Below, one piece after another: positions 23,170 through 33,189 of a DNA stretch of 64,000 bases. A program made the position numbers and the translations under genes. This DNA is from Triangularia verruculosa. Lineage: Eukaryota; Ascomycota; Sordariomycetes; Sordariales; Podosporaceae. The stretch is taken from NCBI GenBank assembly GCA_033296885.1, contig MU863964.1, positions 62,001 through 126,000 on the forward strand, written 5' to 3'. Position 1 is the stretch's first letter, and the number at the start of each line of letters is the position of its first letter. The notes below the pieces were generated by a model that saw nothing but the letters and a program-made list of their open reading frames with translations, ran no database searches and was not told the DNA's origin.

Positions 23170-24985
23170 GCAAGGCACCGACACTCTACTGGGAGCCGAT
23201 ATAGTATGCCACATGGCTTGCATGGCCCAGAAAGGATATGTTGACCGGGTTTCCTGGGTAAATAGATTAACCAGGAGCCACCCATCTCATGGTCAGGTCG
23301 CATCCGTTACCCCTCAAAGTGGTGACATGGCATAGCGGTGCAGAGGAGCGTAACCGATGCCTCACAGAAGTATGTATAAAGTAATTCGCCTCCACCCATC
23401 ACTTGATGGATTGGAACGACGCCAGCACGGAGCAGCCACCTTCGCATGGTTGCGAGGTCCCAAGACCCGGCTGTCGACGGGATGGCGGGTAAAAGGAATC
23501 ATGAGCGGAGATCACTTGCAACTCGCAAGCTAACCCTTGGGCAATATCAACGACGTCAACAAGGCCGCTGCCAGCCACCCGAGTACCGTGATCAAGGGCC
23601 TTGGCGATGGTAGACGGAGCCGGCCGCGCCGTTCCCAGGGCCAACGGCTTTCCTCGGCAGCGCCATTCTAGAAGACTATTCCCGCAGCTGGAAGACAAAA
23701 TCCGCCAATGGGCGGCTCTAGTACAGCTCAGAACTCAGCGACATGGTGTGTGGCCGTACCAGCTTATGCATGTTGAAGTGTGCTAGTGAGGGGACTGCGG
23801 AGACGAGTAGATCCGTCCAGGAGTTGGAGACCGAACCAAGAAACCCTAGAACTGAGCTGAATGTTATAGGGCCTGTGGTCTTCTATTCGTCCATCAAGCT
23901 TCGATGATTTCACTACTGTCTCGGGAGCCTAGCCCCTACAGTGATTTGGCGTCAAATATCAAGAAAACGGGAGGATATTAGAACACTGAAGAAGGACTTT
24001 CGTATCCATGTTCGAAGTAATTGGAGAAAGCGGACGGCAGACGGCAGAGTGGAAAAGGCGGAGGCGGAGGCGCAAGGTGGTGATAGACGTGGGGGAGAAA
24101 GTGACGTCGGGAGTTTAGCCGCCGAATCCCTGTCTTGGCTCCCATCAACAGCCATTTTATCCTTCAGAGATGGTAAGACAACACCAGATACCAGGCTCGC
24201 CCGTGGGTCGGTGATGAACGCGATGCAGGTGATGCTGAGGAGCTGCTCTTGTGACTGGATCGCAGATCGACATGGTGGGCCGTCAAGGTGCTGGTCGTTG
24301 AAGTCACACTTGCTGAATCGGCACAATGCATTGAATTGGTGTGTTGTATGCCACAGTGGATGTGCGGGATCGATTTGCCAACCGTCTTGTCGGGTTTGTG
24401 CAAACGGCTGCTGGTGTCGGTAATATGTGCGTGCAGCTTGCTTGTGCCTAAGGGCAACCAAGTTGAGTTGAGGCTTGGGTCGCGGTCCGAACTCCGAGGA
24501 CAGGCCCTTGCCCGCTCGCGTCGACTGACCCGCCCAACAGCGGCGTACCAAATTGTATCGATATCCTCAGAGAAGCTCGTGAACCTGGATCAGCAGCGTG
24601 GTCCTGGAGCGCGATGGTAAACTCACCCTCAAGCGCCAAACTTCATCGGTCCAAATGATCACATCGAATACAAGACTCGACTCGACAGTATGTAAATCAT
24701 GATAGCACGCTATGCCATTTTCTGTTCTTGAAATTGATTGATACATTGAAGGGAACGTACCTAACGGTCCCCCAAGCCTTTCCATTCCTCAGCCCTCTAA
24801 ACCTAACACAGAGTACGCATTGTGGGGAGTCGTTTGGGGTTCAAAGGCGTACATCGGCTGTCGAGAGCTTCCGCAAGGGCCGGTTCGTCGACCAACCAGG
24901 TTGAATAGAAACCACCGGGAGGAAACTGCCAAATAAACGCCAGCGACAAATTCCTTGATCCAAACACTCGATCGGCTCCATCCAC
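23170..24985. other. Intergenic region upstream of the GH115 gene
   Basis: About 1.8 kb. A CTAGCC (GGCTAG on the other strand) at 23929-23934 matches the XlnR/Xyr1 consensus GGCTAR, but it is about 910 nt from the ATG and single. Frames up to 199 codons (23952-24551, -) have no domain. No element ends seen. The right part is the 3' flank of the zinc-finger gene. Confidence 0.45.
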
Positions 24986-26200
24986 TTACGCCGCCGCTTC
25001 CTCCACCCACCGATACCTTGGCAACATTGCCATCTTCTCCTCAGGGCTGACCTCAGTATCATCATACACCATCCGCATACCCTTCTTCTTCTTTTCGGTG
25101 ACTGGGGCTGGAGGCTCTTCTCCGGTCTTGGCCGGTTTGATGCCCGCCTCAGCCATTCTTATCAGCTGATCGATATCATCACCACCGGGCCCCTTCCCAG
25201 CACCGGGCCCCAACGCGTCAACTGGTGAAGCAACTGGGTAGCCAGGAGGTGCCACGCCGCCAGGGTACGGATAAGATGGCCTCTGCGGGAGCGCCGAAGG
25301 GACCGGGCCACCACTTGGCGGTCTGGCTGGAAGGTTTCCAAACGCGCCAGGGGCTGCCCCTGGCTGATATGCCATGGCAGGATATGCTGGCGCTCCGGCG
25401 GGATATGGGAAACCAGGTTGCGGTGGGGGGAAAGGAGAAGCCTGTTTGGAGGAAATTTTGTCAGCGCAGCCCTGGATAATGGGCAGGGTAAGAATTCACA
25501 TACAGCTTGAGATGGACTTGGGCCAGTAGCCGGAGGAGGGACTACTGGCAGTGGGGTGCCATTCGCGGCAGCTTCCTTTTGGGCGGCAACCTTTGCGCGA
25601 TGGTCTGCCAGCCGCTTCTTGATCTCTTCGGACGTCTCCATCTTGATCTTCTTTGTCGGACCCTGTCCACCTGAAAGTCCTCTCGGTGGATTGCCTGTGG
25701 CGGCTTGTCGTTCGGCCTGTGCTGTGTAGAAGTTCTGGATGATACGCTGGTTATGTTGCTGGATGATGTCCTCAGGGACACCCTCCATGCCGAAGATCTC
25801 GATATCGAGTCCTTGCCGATTAGCGAGGGCATTTTCGACGCTGGTAAGGTTTTCCTTGTGAACTTGGTTCATATGAACAGAGAGACCTAGAATTTCATTA
25901 TTAGCGATCGCCCGGGTTTGATGGCACCATGGGAATGACGATGCGCCCAGGCAGATAGCACACACCTCCAGCAGTGTTCAGTCGCTTGCCGCATCGCTCG
26001 CATTTGAAATGCTTCGCTTTTTGATGGGAAATGAGGAGTTTGAGATCCTCAAAGTCTCTCTCGCCTACAAATTGTTAGCTTGCGATTCCAACCCGTCGCT
26101 TCTGACCAACGAGTCGCAATGGGGTTGACGAACAGTAGTAACACCATGGCCTGGCTAGGAGCTCCTCGACGTCAGGGTGACCGCGTTTCTTTTTGCCCAT
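24986..26200 (-). CDS. BuGZ/ZNF207-like C2H2 zinc-finger protein
   Basis: Four exons, 26200..26134, 26064..25966, 25886..25504 and 25441..24986, encode 334 residues. The spliced start is MGKKKRGHPDVEELLARPWC, followed by YYCERDFEDLKLLISHQKAK and HFKCERCGKRLNTAGGLSVH. That is two closely spaced C2H2 fingers at residues about 20-70, the signature of the ZNF207/BuGZ/SUF4 group. The rest is Pro/Gly/Ala/Tyr-rich low complexity with a charged C-terminus (EEKMAMLPRYRWVEEAAA). Animal BuGZ binds Bub3 and microtubules and phase-separates through such Pro-rich sequence; plant SUF4 is a transcription factor. The fungal function is not settled, so nuclear or spindle roles are both possible. The donor of intron 1 is GTTCGT; all joins keep frame. 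Confidence 0.85.
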
Positions 26201-26545
26201 CTTTGCGATTGGTTTGTTTCTGTCTTGCTAATGAAGCTGTGGATTATTTCGGATACCGGGGGTTCGCGTTTGCGCAATCTACGGCAAAATTGGAGTCGGG
26301 TGTTGATGTTTGGATTTGGAGAACTGATTGCAAGTGGCACAATTGAACTGCTCTCCCAAAATGTTCGACCTCTCGATGCGCGCGCCAGACTGCCACCAGC
26401 TGCGCTAAGCCGTAACAGCAAGGGTGGGGCTCCTTCAAGGCGCAGAATCACGTGTCGGGCACGGGCCTCTCCACGAATTCGCTTGGATTGTCTTCTCATC
26501 TTCTGTCCTCCATTGGAAGGTTCCATCCACCTCAGCCTCTTGGTC
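26201..26545. other. Short intergenic region
   Basis: About 345 nt between the zinc-finger gene start and the stop of the small Cys-rich ORF. Overlapping frames here show no domain. Confidence 0.5.
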
Positions 26546-26767
26546 TCAGCGCTCTCCTGCCGCGCCAGGCCACGAAGTTGACCGCTTTAGCTTTCTGGGC
26601 GGGCGGTCGAACCAGTAGCAGACAACCATACATTTCCAGCAAATGTCCCAGTTGTCCTCTGCAGATTCCTTCTCACACTCGCATCTGAAACAGATGCACT
26701 TGGCCATCGGCAGCTTTTTCTCGCCGTCACCAGTCTCCTTCTGCCCCTCTTTGGTATCTCCGGACAT
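26546..26767 (-). CDS. Small cysteine-rich protein, unknown function
   Basis: A 73-residue frame starting MSGDTKEGQKETGDGEKKLP and then dense in Cys: CICFRCECEK, followed about nine residues on by WDICWKCMVVCYW. Paired C-x-C and C-x-x-C knuckles suggest one metal (zinc) site or two. There is no signal peptide, so it is probably intracellular. The charged head and basic Ser/Gly tail are disordered. The ATG follows a T-rich leader on its strand. I do not recognise a family. The same frame stays open upstream through a 33-nt repeat array, but no other ATG-led extension is convincing. It could be a real short gene or the last exon of a longer one. Confidence 0.45.
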   Translation of the reverse strand: MSGDTKEGQKETGDGEKKLPMAKCICFRCECEKESAEDNWDICWKCMVVCYWFDRPPRKLKRSTSWPGAAGER

Positions 26768-27726
26768 TTTTTTTTGGTCTTCTCCGGAAAAAAGGAAAGA
26801 AAACGAGACGGCGGAGTGGTGGTGAAGAGTGAACCTGCAGGCATGTGTTAGCATAACTGCCCGCCAATTGTAATTGTGAAGCAACTGATGAGCAATTCTC
26901 AAATAAATATGATCCAGTGTTAGTTTCGTACACGGAATAGGTGGAAAAAACGTCGGCAAGCAGGTGCTGAAAACATGAATAAAATGGGGCGAGCAGGTGC
27001 TGAAAACATGAATAAAATGGGGCGAGCAGGCGCTCAAAAATATGGATAAGACGGGCGAGTAGGCGCTCAAAAATATGGATAAATCGGGCGAGTAGGCGCT
27101 CTGAAGATGTGAGTTGGATGGGCGAGCTCGCACTTGGTCCAACACACCACTTAACTTACTTTAAGTTGGAATCGATATGTGCTTCTTAAAGGTTAGCCTG
27201 CCATGTTCCCACCAAGCACTTTGTCCTCACATGCGACAACGCATCTTTCAGTCGAAAAGGAACAATTCGAAACATTATCCTTTCAGAAGCTCAAAGATGG
27301 GCCACAATAGAAAAGCAATATCACTTACAAAAGGTATCTCGAGGGATGGTGGTGCTAGCGTTCTTTTCCAGCGCGTGCTTTTTTCTGGTGTCGCTTACTC
27401 GAGGAACCGCCTTTTCGGCCGGAGACTCCTAATAAAAGGATTTCACCCGTGGGTTACTGACCGGCCTGTGGCATCCGCTTTGTAATAAGCCTGACGGGGT
27501 GTGTTTCTGCCCCAATTCGTGAGGCCAATGTTGGCAGTTGTCGACAGTCGAAAACAAGTTATGAAAGGTACCTTAAATGGTGGCCATGGTATTGGGAAGT
27601 AGAGACAATACCTACTTGACTGGAGAATGGACAGCGAGATACAGAAATCTTATCTCACACATCAGAGATGCAACAGCGGCCCATGTGTCAGTAGTACCAT
27701 GACACAACCGATGGTGTTTTGACTAC
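26768..27726. other. Intergenic region with minisatellite
   Basis: About 960 nt between two minus-strand genes. The left part holds the 33-nt repeat array (listed separately). The right part (27130-27726) shows only short frames without domains. Confidence 0.5.
26951..27130. repeat. 33-bp minisatellite, about five copies
   Basis: Tandem copies begin GGGCGAGCAGG at 26987, 27020, 27053, 27086 and 27120, a spacing of 33, 33, 33 and 34 nt. A diverged copy precedes them. The two left copies share GTGCTGAAAACATGAATAAA; the next two carry CGCTCAAAAATATGGATAA. On the minus strand the 33-nt unit equals 11 codons (SPHFIHVFSTC-like) and stays open. Confidence 0.9.
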
Positions 27727-28727
27727 CTAAAATGACGCCCTGTCTTGATCCGCCTTCTGCACTCCGTCTCCACTGATAAACACAACCATAACAGCCGCAT
27801 ATCTGTTCCGGACCATGTGTTAGTCTCACGTTATGTGCTGTGAGGTTTCGTGAGACTTACGTTGCTGCGGCTACAAGAATCTCACTGTACTTTGCTTCGG
27901 TGAGGAAAGACGTTGTGACGGAAAAGGCGATCGTCCACACGATAATGATGATCAGTGGGTTGAAGCCATCTTTGACGAAGGAAAGTATCACCATCGGCAC
28001 AAGTAAAAGACAGGCAGAGAGTATCGCCAGAACTGATCGTGTCATCTTGTTCGTGGTGGTTTCAGACCAGATATGGACTCCAACCTTCTTTGAAGACACC
28101 ATCTAATGCATAGAGGTTTTAGACTTGGCAACCAGTAAGGTAGAGAACTGAGGGGGGAAGCTGGTATTTACCTTGGCGAATCGGCCGACGATCTTGTTGA
28201 CAAGTGCAAATAAGACCCCACTGTTGGGGTTTGAATATAAAGCAATCATACCACTTCCCACTCCATTTGTTGTGTCCTCGTGTGCACGGGAAAGGAACGC
28301 CCAAACTTCAGGTTGACTGCCAAGTCTGGCTCGACTGTAGCGCAGAATACTTGCGACATCTTTCTCACCTGGTTCAAGGAGCTCACACACCTTTGCGTAT
28401 GCGGCAAGAGCTCGGTCTCATTGATGTTAGAATGGTAGTACATTCGCATTACGGCGTATTAAGAAAGATCAATCGCTTACTGTATTTATAAAGAACATCG
28501 TCCAGCTCATTCATGCTGAAGCCTGGGTCATCTTGCTCGTCTAGTCGGGCCAATTGATCTAGTTTAGTTTGGAGGTGCAGCAGACTTCGGACGTTGAGAG
28601 CGTGATGGCCTTTGAACACGGCCCAGTTATCGGCTGAGCCCATCGTCTCGGAAAGAGCTCTGGCAGCAGCTTCCTTGGTGGTCGTCGAAGACGGGCCCAC
28701 GACCCCTGGGTTCGTTTGGTTGGCCAT
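27727..28727 (-). CDS. DUF6594 membrane protein
   Basis: Four exons, 28727..28481, 28416..28172, 28102..27861 and 27802..27727, encode 269 residues. Splicing gives the layout of the fungal DUF6594 family: a helical N-terminal half (RSLLHLQTKLDQLARLDEQD, then ..DDVLYKYNRALAAYAKVCEL), a Tyr/Phe segment, and a C-terminal block of three hydrophobic helices. The last of these reads SEILVAAATYAAVMVVFISG. That C-terminal signature (xxRxEIfAATAAYAAVxVVF in relatives) is recreated only after the last intron is removed, which supports the model. Function is unknown. Members are multi-copy in filamentous ascomycetes and often lie in variable regions. The start has a good context (TTCACCATGG). It is divergent from the ubiquitin-like orphan, with a MITE between them. 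Confidence 0.85.
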
Positions 28728-28902
28728 GGTGAACTGTGAGCTGACTGAGATCGATCACCTGATCTCTTTGTTTTTGATGTTTTAAATGTCCAGATTTTGT
28801 CCCATCCGAGGTTTCCTCTTCCTCATGGCCTAAAGTGACCAGTATTATACTCGGCGACCCCTCTTTATCGCTATCTTTTCAGCTTTCGTCGGTAAGCCCC
28901 TG

Positions 28903-29289
28903 ACGCTGTGCTTTGCGAACGAAACGTCAAAAGGCCCGTGCTGGATTTTTTATCTTTCTACATAAATTTAAGCGGAATTCTGGCGGCCTTCCTTGTCATA
29001 CATTGTGTCACGATGGTCGAGCGAGTCGCGTAACCTTACCTACTTGAGCTATTCATCGTCGAACGACCTACTTTTTAATTGAAGATATCTACTTTTAGAA
29101 TAACTGAATTTAAAATTTAAAAAGATATTTAAAATCACCGTCTTTTAAGCTTTATTTTAGTCATTTTTAATATTAATTTAGCCAATATTTAAGAGGTGGT
29201 CTTGTTTTTTTTAACGGTTAAGTTGTCTTTATTTTAGAACAGAGAAAAAAAGCCAGCACGGTTAACGTTTCGTTCGCAAAGTACAGCGT
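28903..29289. mobile_element. 387-bp MITE-like non-autonomous DNA transposon
   Basis: Terminal inverted repeats at 28903-28944 and 29253-29289 share ACGCTGT, then after one mismatch CTTTGCGAACGAAACGT, then CCGTGCTGG; a T6 run extends the match inwards. The interior is extremely A/T-rich with no coding frame, as expected for a RIP-mutated or non-autonomous element. The right end is followed by TA, as in Tc1/mariner-type target sites. The left flank reads GA at that position, so the target duplication is imperfect. It sits in the divergent promoter between the DUF6594 gene (175 nt away) and the ubiquitin-like orphan. Confidence 0.88.
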
Positions 29290-29499
29290 AACACGTGTGT
29301 TTTGTCTATGCGTGTTCTATCCAATTATCATCAGGTGGCTCCAGGGGTGACGCAGGCGGTGCAACACGATAAGAGAGCGAGTGGCATCTCCGAAGCATAC
29401 CACCCTCCACCGCTTTGCTTCCTCTTCAAGAACTCAGAAACGTGTTCCATCAAAATCTTTAACACCACCACGTCGTTCACCACCCATAGCTCACACAAC

Positions 29500-30237
29500 A
29501 TGCGCCCCCATCCAGGCCTGGATGATGGGTCCGACGGCCCAAGCAGAGGAAACACTACCAACCACGAAAGTGAGAATCTGGTTCGCAAGATCATCCGTTT
29601 TCTTCGTCCGGAGAAGAAGTCCACGGCACAATCTGAGGAGCTGACAGCACATCCCTCACCTGAAGAGCAGATTATGCAGGCGTCGGGATCCAGGGAGCAA
29701 ACAACACAAACTCCGCCTCAAGAAGAAGCGATGTCATCTGATCTTGACGATTGGCCCCCACATGGAGATCAAACGTCACAGTCTCCAGCGGAACACGCGG
29801 AACAAGACACAGTTGACGGCCCCCTTGACGGACGGTCCAGCGAGACTTCTCCAAAGCAGCAGATACTTATCAAGTTACGCCTTGGAATTGCAGTAAAATT
29901 GGACTTCAACCTCTTGACAGCCACCACAGACGATTTGTTTACAGAGATTGGCAAGCTTTTGGTAGATGGGTTCTCAATGGATGACTTCCAAGTAGAAACG
30001 CAGGAGAAAGTGTTAAAACGAGGTCAGCTGCTGTCAGAATACAACATACGGCACGGTTCTACAATCAACTTGAGTGACCGTTTGTGGGAAGAGGAAGTGG
30101 CTGCCGAGCAGTCAGGATCCTTTGGGGTGGGATATAAAACAAGATTGACAGGAGGAGCGAGAAGCGGCACATTTTATGAGGCTTCGTCAGAGCCGTTTAC
30201 GATTAAGAAGCTTTTGACATGTTCTTTCAGGGGTTAA
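29500..30237 (+). CDS. Orphan protein with ubiquitin-like C-terminal domain
   Basis: An uninterrupted 245-residue frame from the ATG of MRPHPGLDDGSDGPSRG. An in-frame ATG at 29308, 18 nt after the MITE, would give 309 residues. The N-terminal half is acidic, Gln/Ser/Thr-rich and disordered. The region about 130-205 reads like a beta-grasp ubiquitin fold: an ILIKLRLGIAVKLDF hairpin, a helix TDDLFTEIGKLLVDGF, then KVLKRGQLLSEYNIRHGSTI, with NLSDRL replacing the ubiquitin C-terminal strand. The LSxYNIxxxSTI pattern is the strongest match. There is no Gly-Gly end, so it is probably not conjugated; it would act as a fixed ubiquitin-like module. About 40 residues follow. I know of no named family. 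Confidence 0.6.
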   Translation: MRPHPGLDDGSDGPSRGNTTNHESENLVRKIIRFLRPEKKSTAQSEELTAHPSPEEQIMQASGSREQTTQTPPQEEAMSSDLDDWPPHGDQTSQSPAEHAEQDTVDGPLDGRSSETSPKQQILIKLRLGIAVKLDFNLLTATTDDLFTEIGKLLVDGFSMDDFQVETQEKVLKRGQLLSEYNIRHGSTINLSDRLWEEEVAAEQSGSFGVGYKTRLTGGARSGTFYEASSEPFTIKKLLTCSFRG

Positions 30238-30977
30238 TTTAGATAGTGAGATGTGGAGCAGGATGGCATTCACGATATCACGGCAAAGGCTCTGTGGAGC
30301 AGATCACTAGGTAGTATTCTTGGCTGTGGGTCAAACAGGTGGATGGAATGCTCTGGTGGGATATAAATACGGTCCTGTACGCTCGTTTGAACCTTTCCTT
30401 GGTCTTTTCCTTTAGTTCAGTCAATATCATCAGTTCAATACATGCTTCAAGATAACTGCGTGGGTTCCAAACTCAACATGAGAGGTATAGGTAGGTATTA
30501 GCTTCCAGAGTTTGTGTCCGCACCTACCCATCAACTATCATTTAGGTTGACAGTCTCTGTACTTCTGTCCACGTCGTGCTAGCCATTCTAAGGAAGGTTA
30601 TAAGGCTTCTCGCAATGGTAAAATTGTGTCACTGTCGGCTCTGACTTCGTCGGAGACAACGCTCCGTGTCGCCGCGGAGATGATCATTTCATTGGCCAGC
30701 CCACACCACCTTTATGCATAACCGCCCAAATGTTCTGTATTTGGTGCAAGAGATTTACCCAGGGAGTGCTCTCAATTTAGTATCAATCCTCCAAGAGGCA
30801 GTAGGTGGCTTGAAGCTGAACCGATAGCTTACGTACCCCTAGCCCCTTGCCTCTTAACTGATTACAAAGAGCGGTTGCATGCTAACTCGCAAAGGGACCC
30901 TGGATTTCTGGTCCTGGCATCTGGGCTTCTTTCAACACTTGCAACACCCGTTTCCCAACGAAACGTCAAACAGCACC
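30238..30977. other. Intergenic region with a canonical TATA box
   Basis: About 740 nt. A TATAAATA lies at 30362-30369 (+), followed by T/C-rich sequence and a short upstream frame from ATG 30442 (about 20 codons). TAGGTAGGTA words occur near 30488. No other coding signal seen. Confidence 0.5.
30362..30369 (+). promoter_or_regulatory. TATA box
   Basis: TATAAATA matches the TATAWAWR consensus and is followed by a CT-rich stretch typical of fungal transcription starts (30390-30420). It would drive a transcript to the right, most plausibly the orphan frame at 30978. Confidence 0.5.
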
Positions 30978-31451
30978 ATGAACAGACATCACCGCTTCCA
31001 CACAGGGCAACAACAACAGCAGTACCCTTTGGCTCCGTTCGTTCAACCTCCTCCGCCACCTGACGCATACGCGATGTCATTCTCTTGGCCTCAGAGTTCT
31101 CCTGCTCTGCGATATGCATCATTTGAGGACGCGGGACCAAATCAGTACCACAACGCAGCAACCTCCGAAGCCACAAACATATATGGCTCATACGGAGTAC
31201 AGCATATCACACAAGTACCTCTACCGCACTTTACAACGTATCAAGCTGATTCAATTGACGAGGAACCACCGATGAATCACCCCCCGAAATTAGCTCACAG
31301 ACATGGATCATTTCACGAGGAGCCACCGGCTCTTGTTATGGCTCGAGACCCAAGAATCAAGGGAAACCAAAACTCTAGGCGTGGGGAAGCAAAAGGTTGG
31401 AGGTCTCGATACCCCAAATTAGCATCATTTCTGGGTTTTTTATGTGCCTAA
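30978..31451 (+). CDS. Orphan hypothetical protein, Pro/Gln/His-rich
   Basis: A 157-residue frame from MNRHHRFHTGQQQQQYPLAP; an in-frame ATG at 30879 would add 33 residues. Composition is Gln-, Pro-, Tyr- and His-rich with a basic C-terminus (RRGEAKGWRSRYPKLASFL). No domain, signal peptide or long hydrophobic segment is evident. A TATA box lies about 600 nt upstream. It could be a young lineage-specific gene or a chance frame. Support comes only from length and composition. Confidence 0.35.
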   Translation: MNRHHRFHTGQQQQQYPLAPFVQPPPPPDAYAMSFSWPQSSPALRYASFEDAGPNQYHNAATSEATNIYGSYGVQHITQVPLPHFTTYQADSIDEEPPMNHPPKLAHRHGSFHEEPPALVMARDPRIKGNQNSRRGEAKGWRSRYPKLASFLGFLCA

Positions 31452-31884
31452 AAGCATCTGGAAAAGCTTAGATAGGTAGGTAGGATGCAGAAATCTCGAA
31501 TCATAGGCGGAAATTCACACGGTTAAGATCATGGAGATAAAAGCGGCAACCGAGAACGTGTGTAGGATACCTGAGGTAATAGGTAACTACTTGGCAACAG
31601 ATCGAGTTCTTTATGCACACGAGTACAAAAAGAAAAAAGAAAAAGACATCACACAAGACACGGGCCTCTAAAGATAGTAAAAAAGGTGTAATCGGAGACG
31701 GGAGGTAAGGTCGATAGTAAGGTACCTTCAAGTATCTTTAAGCTACCGAGGTGCATTATCTCGCGGTATATATTCCAGGTTGACAACCTTGTCCTTGAAT
31801 GGGCCTTGCTGGCTAGACAGCCTCTCTTTTTTTGCCCTAGGCGTGACTCATGATGTGTATATTAGGTATATGAAGACAGGGCAG
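31452..31884. other. Intergenic region
   Basis: About 430 nt between converging frames. It holds TAGGTAGGTAGG at 31473-31484 and A/T-rich 3'-flank sequence. No gene seen. Confidence 0.5.
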
Positions 31885-33189
31885 CTATGCTAGGTTTAAG
31901 ATTAAATCTGACCATGGGTCTGACCACACCAATTCCGGACAAGCTGTGTCTATGGGGTGAAGCTTAAGAGCGTCGAGAGGACCGAGTCCAATGTCCTGCA
32001 AGCACTGTAGGATCCAATGAAATAGCGTAAGGATCATAAGTCCGCCCTCGATGCACACATACCCTGCCAGCAGGCCAACAAGGACGCCGAGGAGACAGGT
32101 TACTAAACAAATAATCGGCATAAGCCGGCCGTAGCGCCTCTTGAGATATTCAAAGTTTGGTGGGGACGCTCTTATCTCTGCCAAAGCCCACCAACAAAAA
32201 CAAAAGGCGATAAAGAGTCCTACGCTGATAGCGAAACATTTGTAGATCGTTGATAACCCTGGTTCGTTGGAGAATATCAGTCGTAGGTCGCCGCGGTGGA
32301 AGTTATCAGCAGTGGAAGGGTGGTAGTTGAAGAAGCTGGAAATTAATCGAGCCAGGGCCAGATGTTTTAGTAGGCGAGGGAGGAGCTGGTAGGCTATTTC
32401 TTCATCAGCCCTATCATTTATATCCACCTGCAGATAACTATCCCGTAGGAAGAGGGTGAGGCCGTCGACTGGAGGTGCTTGGTACACATCGCCGCCCTGC
32501 AGAAGGAAGATATTTCTGTTGGAGATCGGCCCGTTGAAGATTGGAAGCCCGAGCGTGTGGCATAGGGTAAGAATGCCGATGAGCAAGCCCCCGCATGCTA
32601 GCTCAAACGTTCTCTGGTCCAACGTAGCAACTGCTTTTCTATCCTTCCGTCGGTGCCAAAGGATGATACTGCCCAAACATTGAGCCATAAAGAAACATGT
32701 CATCAGCAGTCCTCCCAACGCCCGTGCGAATTTCTCCAAAGAACTCTGAGCAGGCTGTTTCGTGTTGAGTTCGAATGAACGTGCTCTCGAAGGCATTTTC
32801 CCGAGCAGACATCGCAGGCGAACCTTCAACATCGTTAATGGATGTTCATTCCCATCTAATTCAGCCAAAAACTGGAATAGCCCAATGTTGTCACGTCCCC
32901 AGGTCTTCGCATTCAGGCGTCGAAGAAGGACGCGAAACCCAAAGGTTGCGAAAATAAAGAGGAGAACAAGAATATACGAAAACACATAGTTGAGAGGGGC
33001 GAGCCAAAATATTAGCGGGCTAAGAGATAAGATATTCCTATCTCTGATTTTAAGAAGGCGGAAGTAGGATGCAATAGTTGTGAAGCTGATAATAAAGAGT
33101 TTTAAGTAGAGTGTTCGTGCGCTGCGACGGCCATCGATGGGACAAGGCTCGTCCGACAGGTTGAGCATTTCCAGCTCGTGGTCGTCCAT
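31885..33189 (-). CDS. Multi-pass membrane protein, unknown function
   Basis: An uninterrupted 434-residue protein with about seven hydrophobic segments: LYLKLFIISFTTIASYF, YVFSYILVLLFIFATFGF, LGGLLMTCFFMAQCLGSIIL, the LACGGLLIGILTLCHTLGL segment, one around KCFAISVGLFIAFCFCWWAL, and two near LMPIICLVTCLLGVLVGLLA. The middle portion contains a soluble loop with RADEEIAYQLLPRLLKHLAL. There is no signal peptide; the first 25 residues are acidic and cytosolic. The layout (loop, helices, long loop, helices) resembles uncharacterised fungal membrane proteins in variable regions, but I cannot name a family. The start is the first ATG, and no intron is needed. It is divergent from the HeLo-like/G-alpha gene, about 700 nt apart. 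Confidence 0.7.
   Translation of the reverse strand: MDDHELEMLNLSDEPCPIDGRRSARTLYLKLFIISFTTIASYFRLLKIRDRNILSLSPLIFWLAPLNYVFSYILVLLFIFATFGFRVLLRRLNAKTWGRDNIGLFQFLAELDGNEHPLTMLKVRLRCLLGKMPSRARSFELNTKQPAQSSLEKFARALGGLLMTCFFMAQCLGSIILWHRRKDRKAVATLDQRTFELACGGLLIGILTLCHTLGLPIFNGPISNRNIFLLQGGDVYQAPPVDGLTLFLRDSYLQVDINDRADEEIAYQLLPRLLKHLALARLISSFFNYHPSTADNFHRGDLRLIFSNEPGLSTIYKCFAISVGLFIAFCFCWWALAEIRASPPNFEYLKRRYGRLMPIICLVTCLLGVLVGLLAGYVCIEGGLMILTLFHWILQCLQDIGLGPLDALKLHPIDTACPELVWSDPWSDLILNLA

Noticed and set aside
23929..23934. XlnR/Xyr1 site controlling the GH115 gene
   Set aside because: A single 6-mer about 910 nt from the start is expected by chance; not enough to call a regulatory site.
26951..27130. 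CRISPR-like spacing of the 33-bp repeats
   Set aside because: Copies are directly tandem with no unique spacers, and the DNA is eukaryotic nuclear.
29302..29499. Longer start for the ubiquitin-like orphan (29308)
   Set aside because: The segment directly abuts the MITE and looks like leader sequence; the later ATG gives a more protein-like start. Kept as an alternative only.
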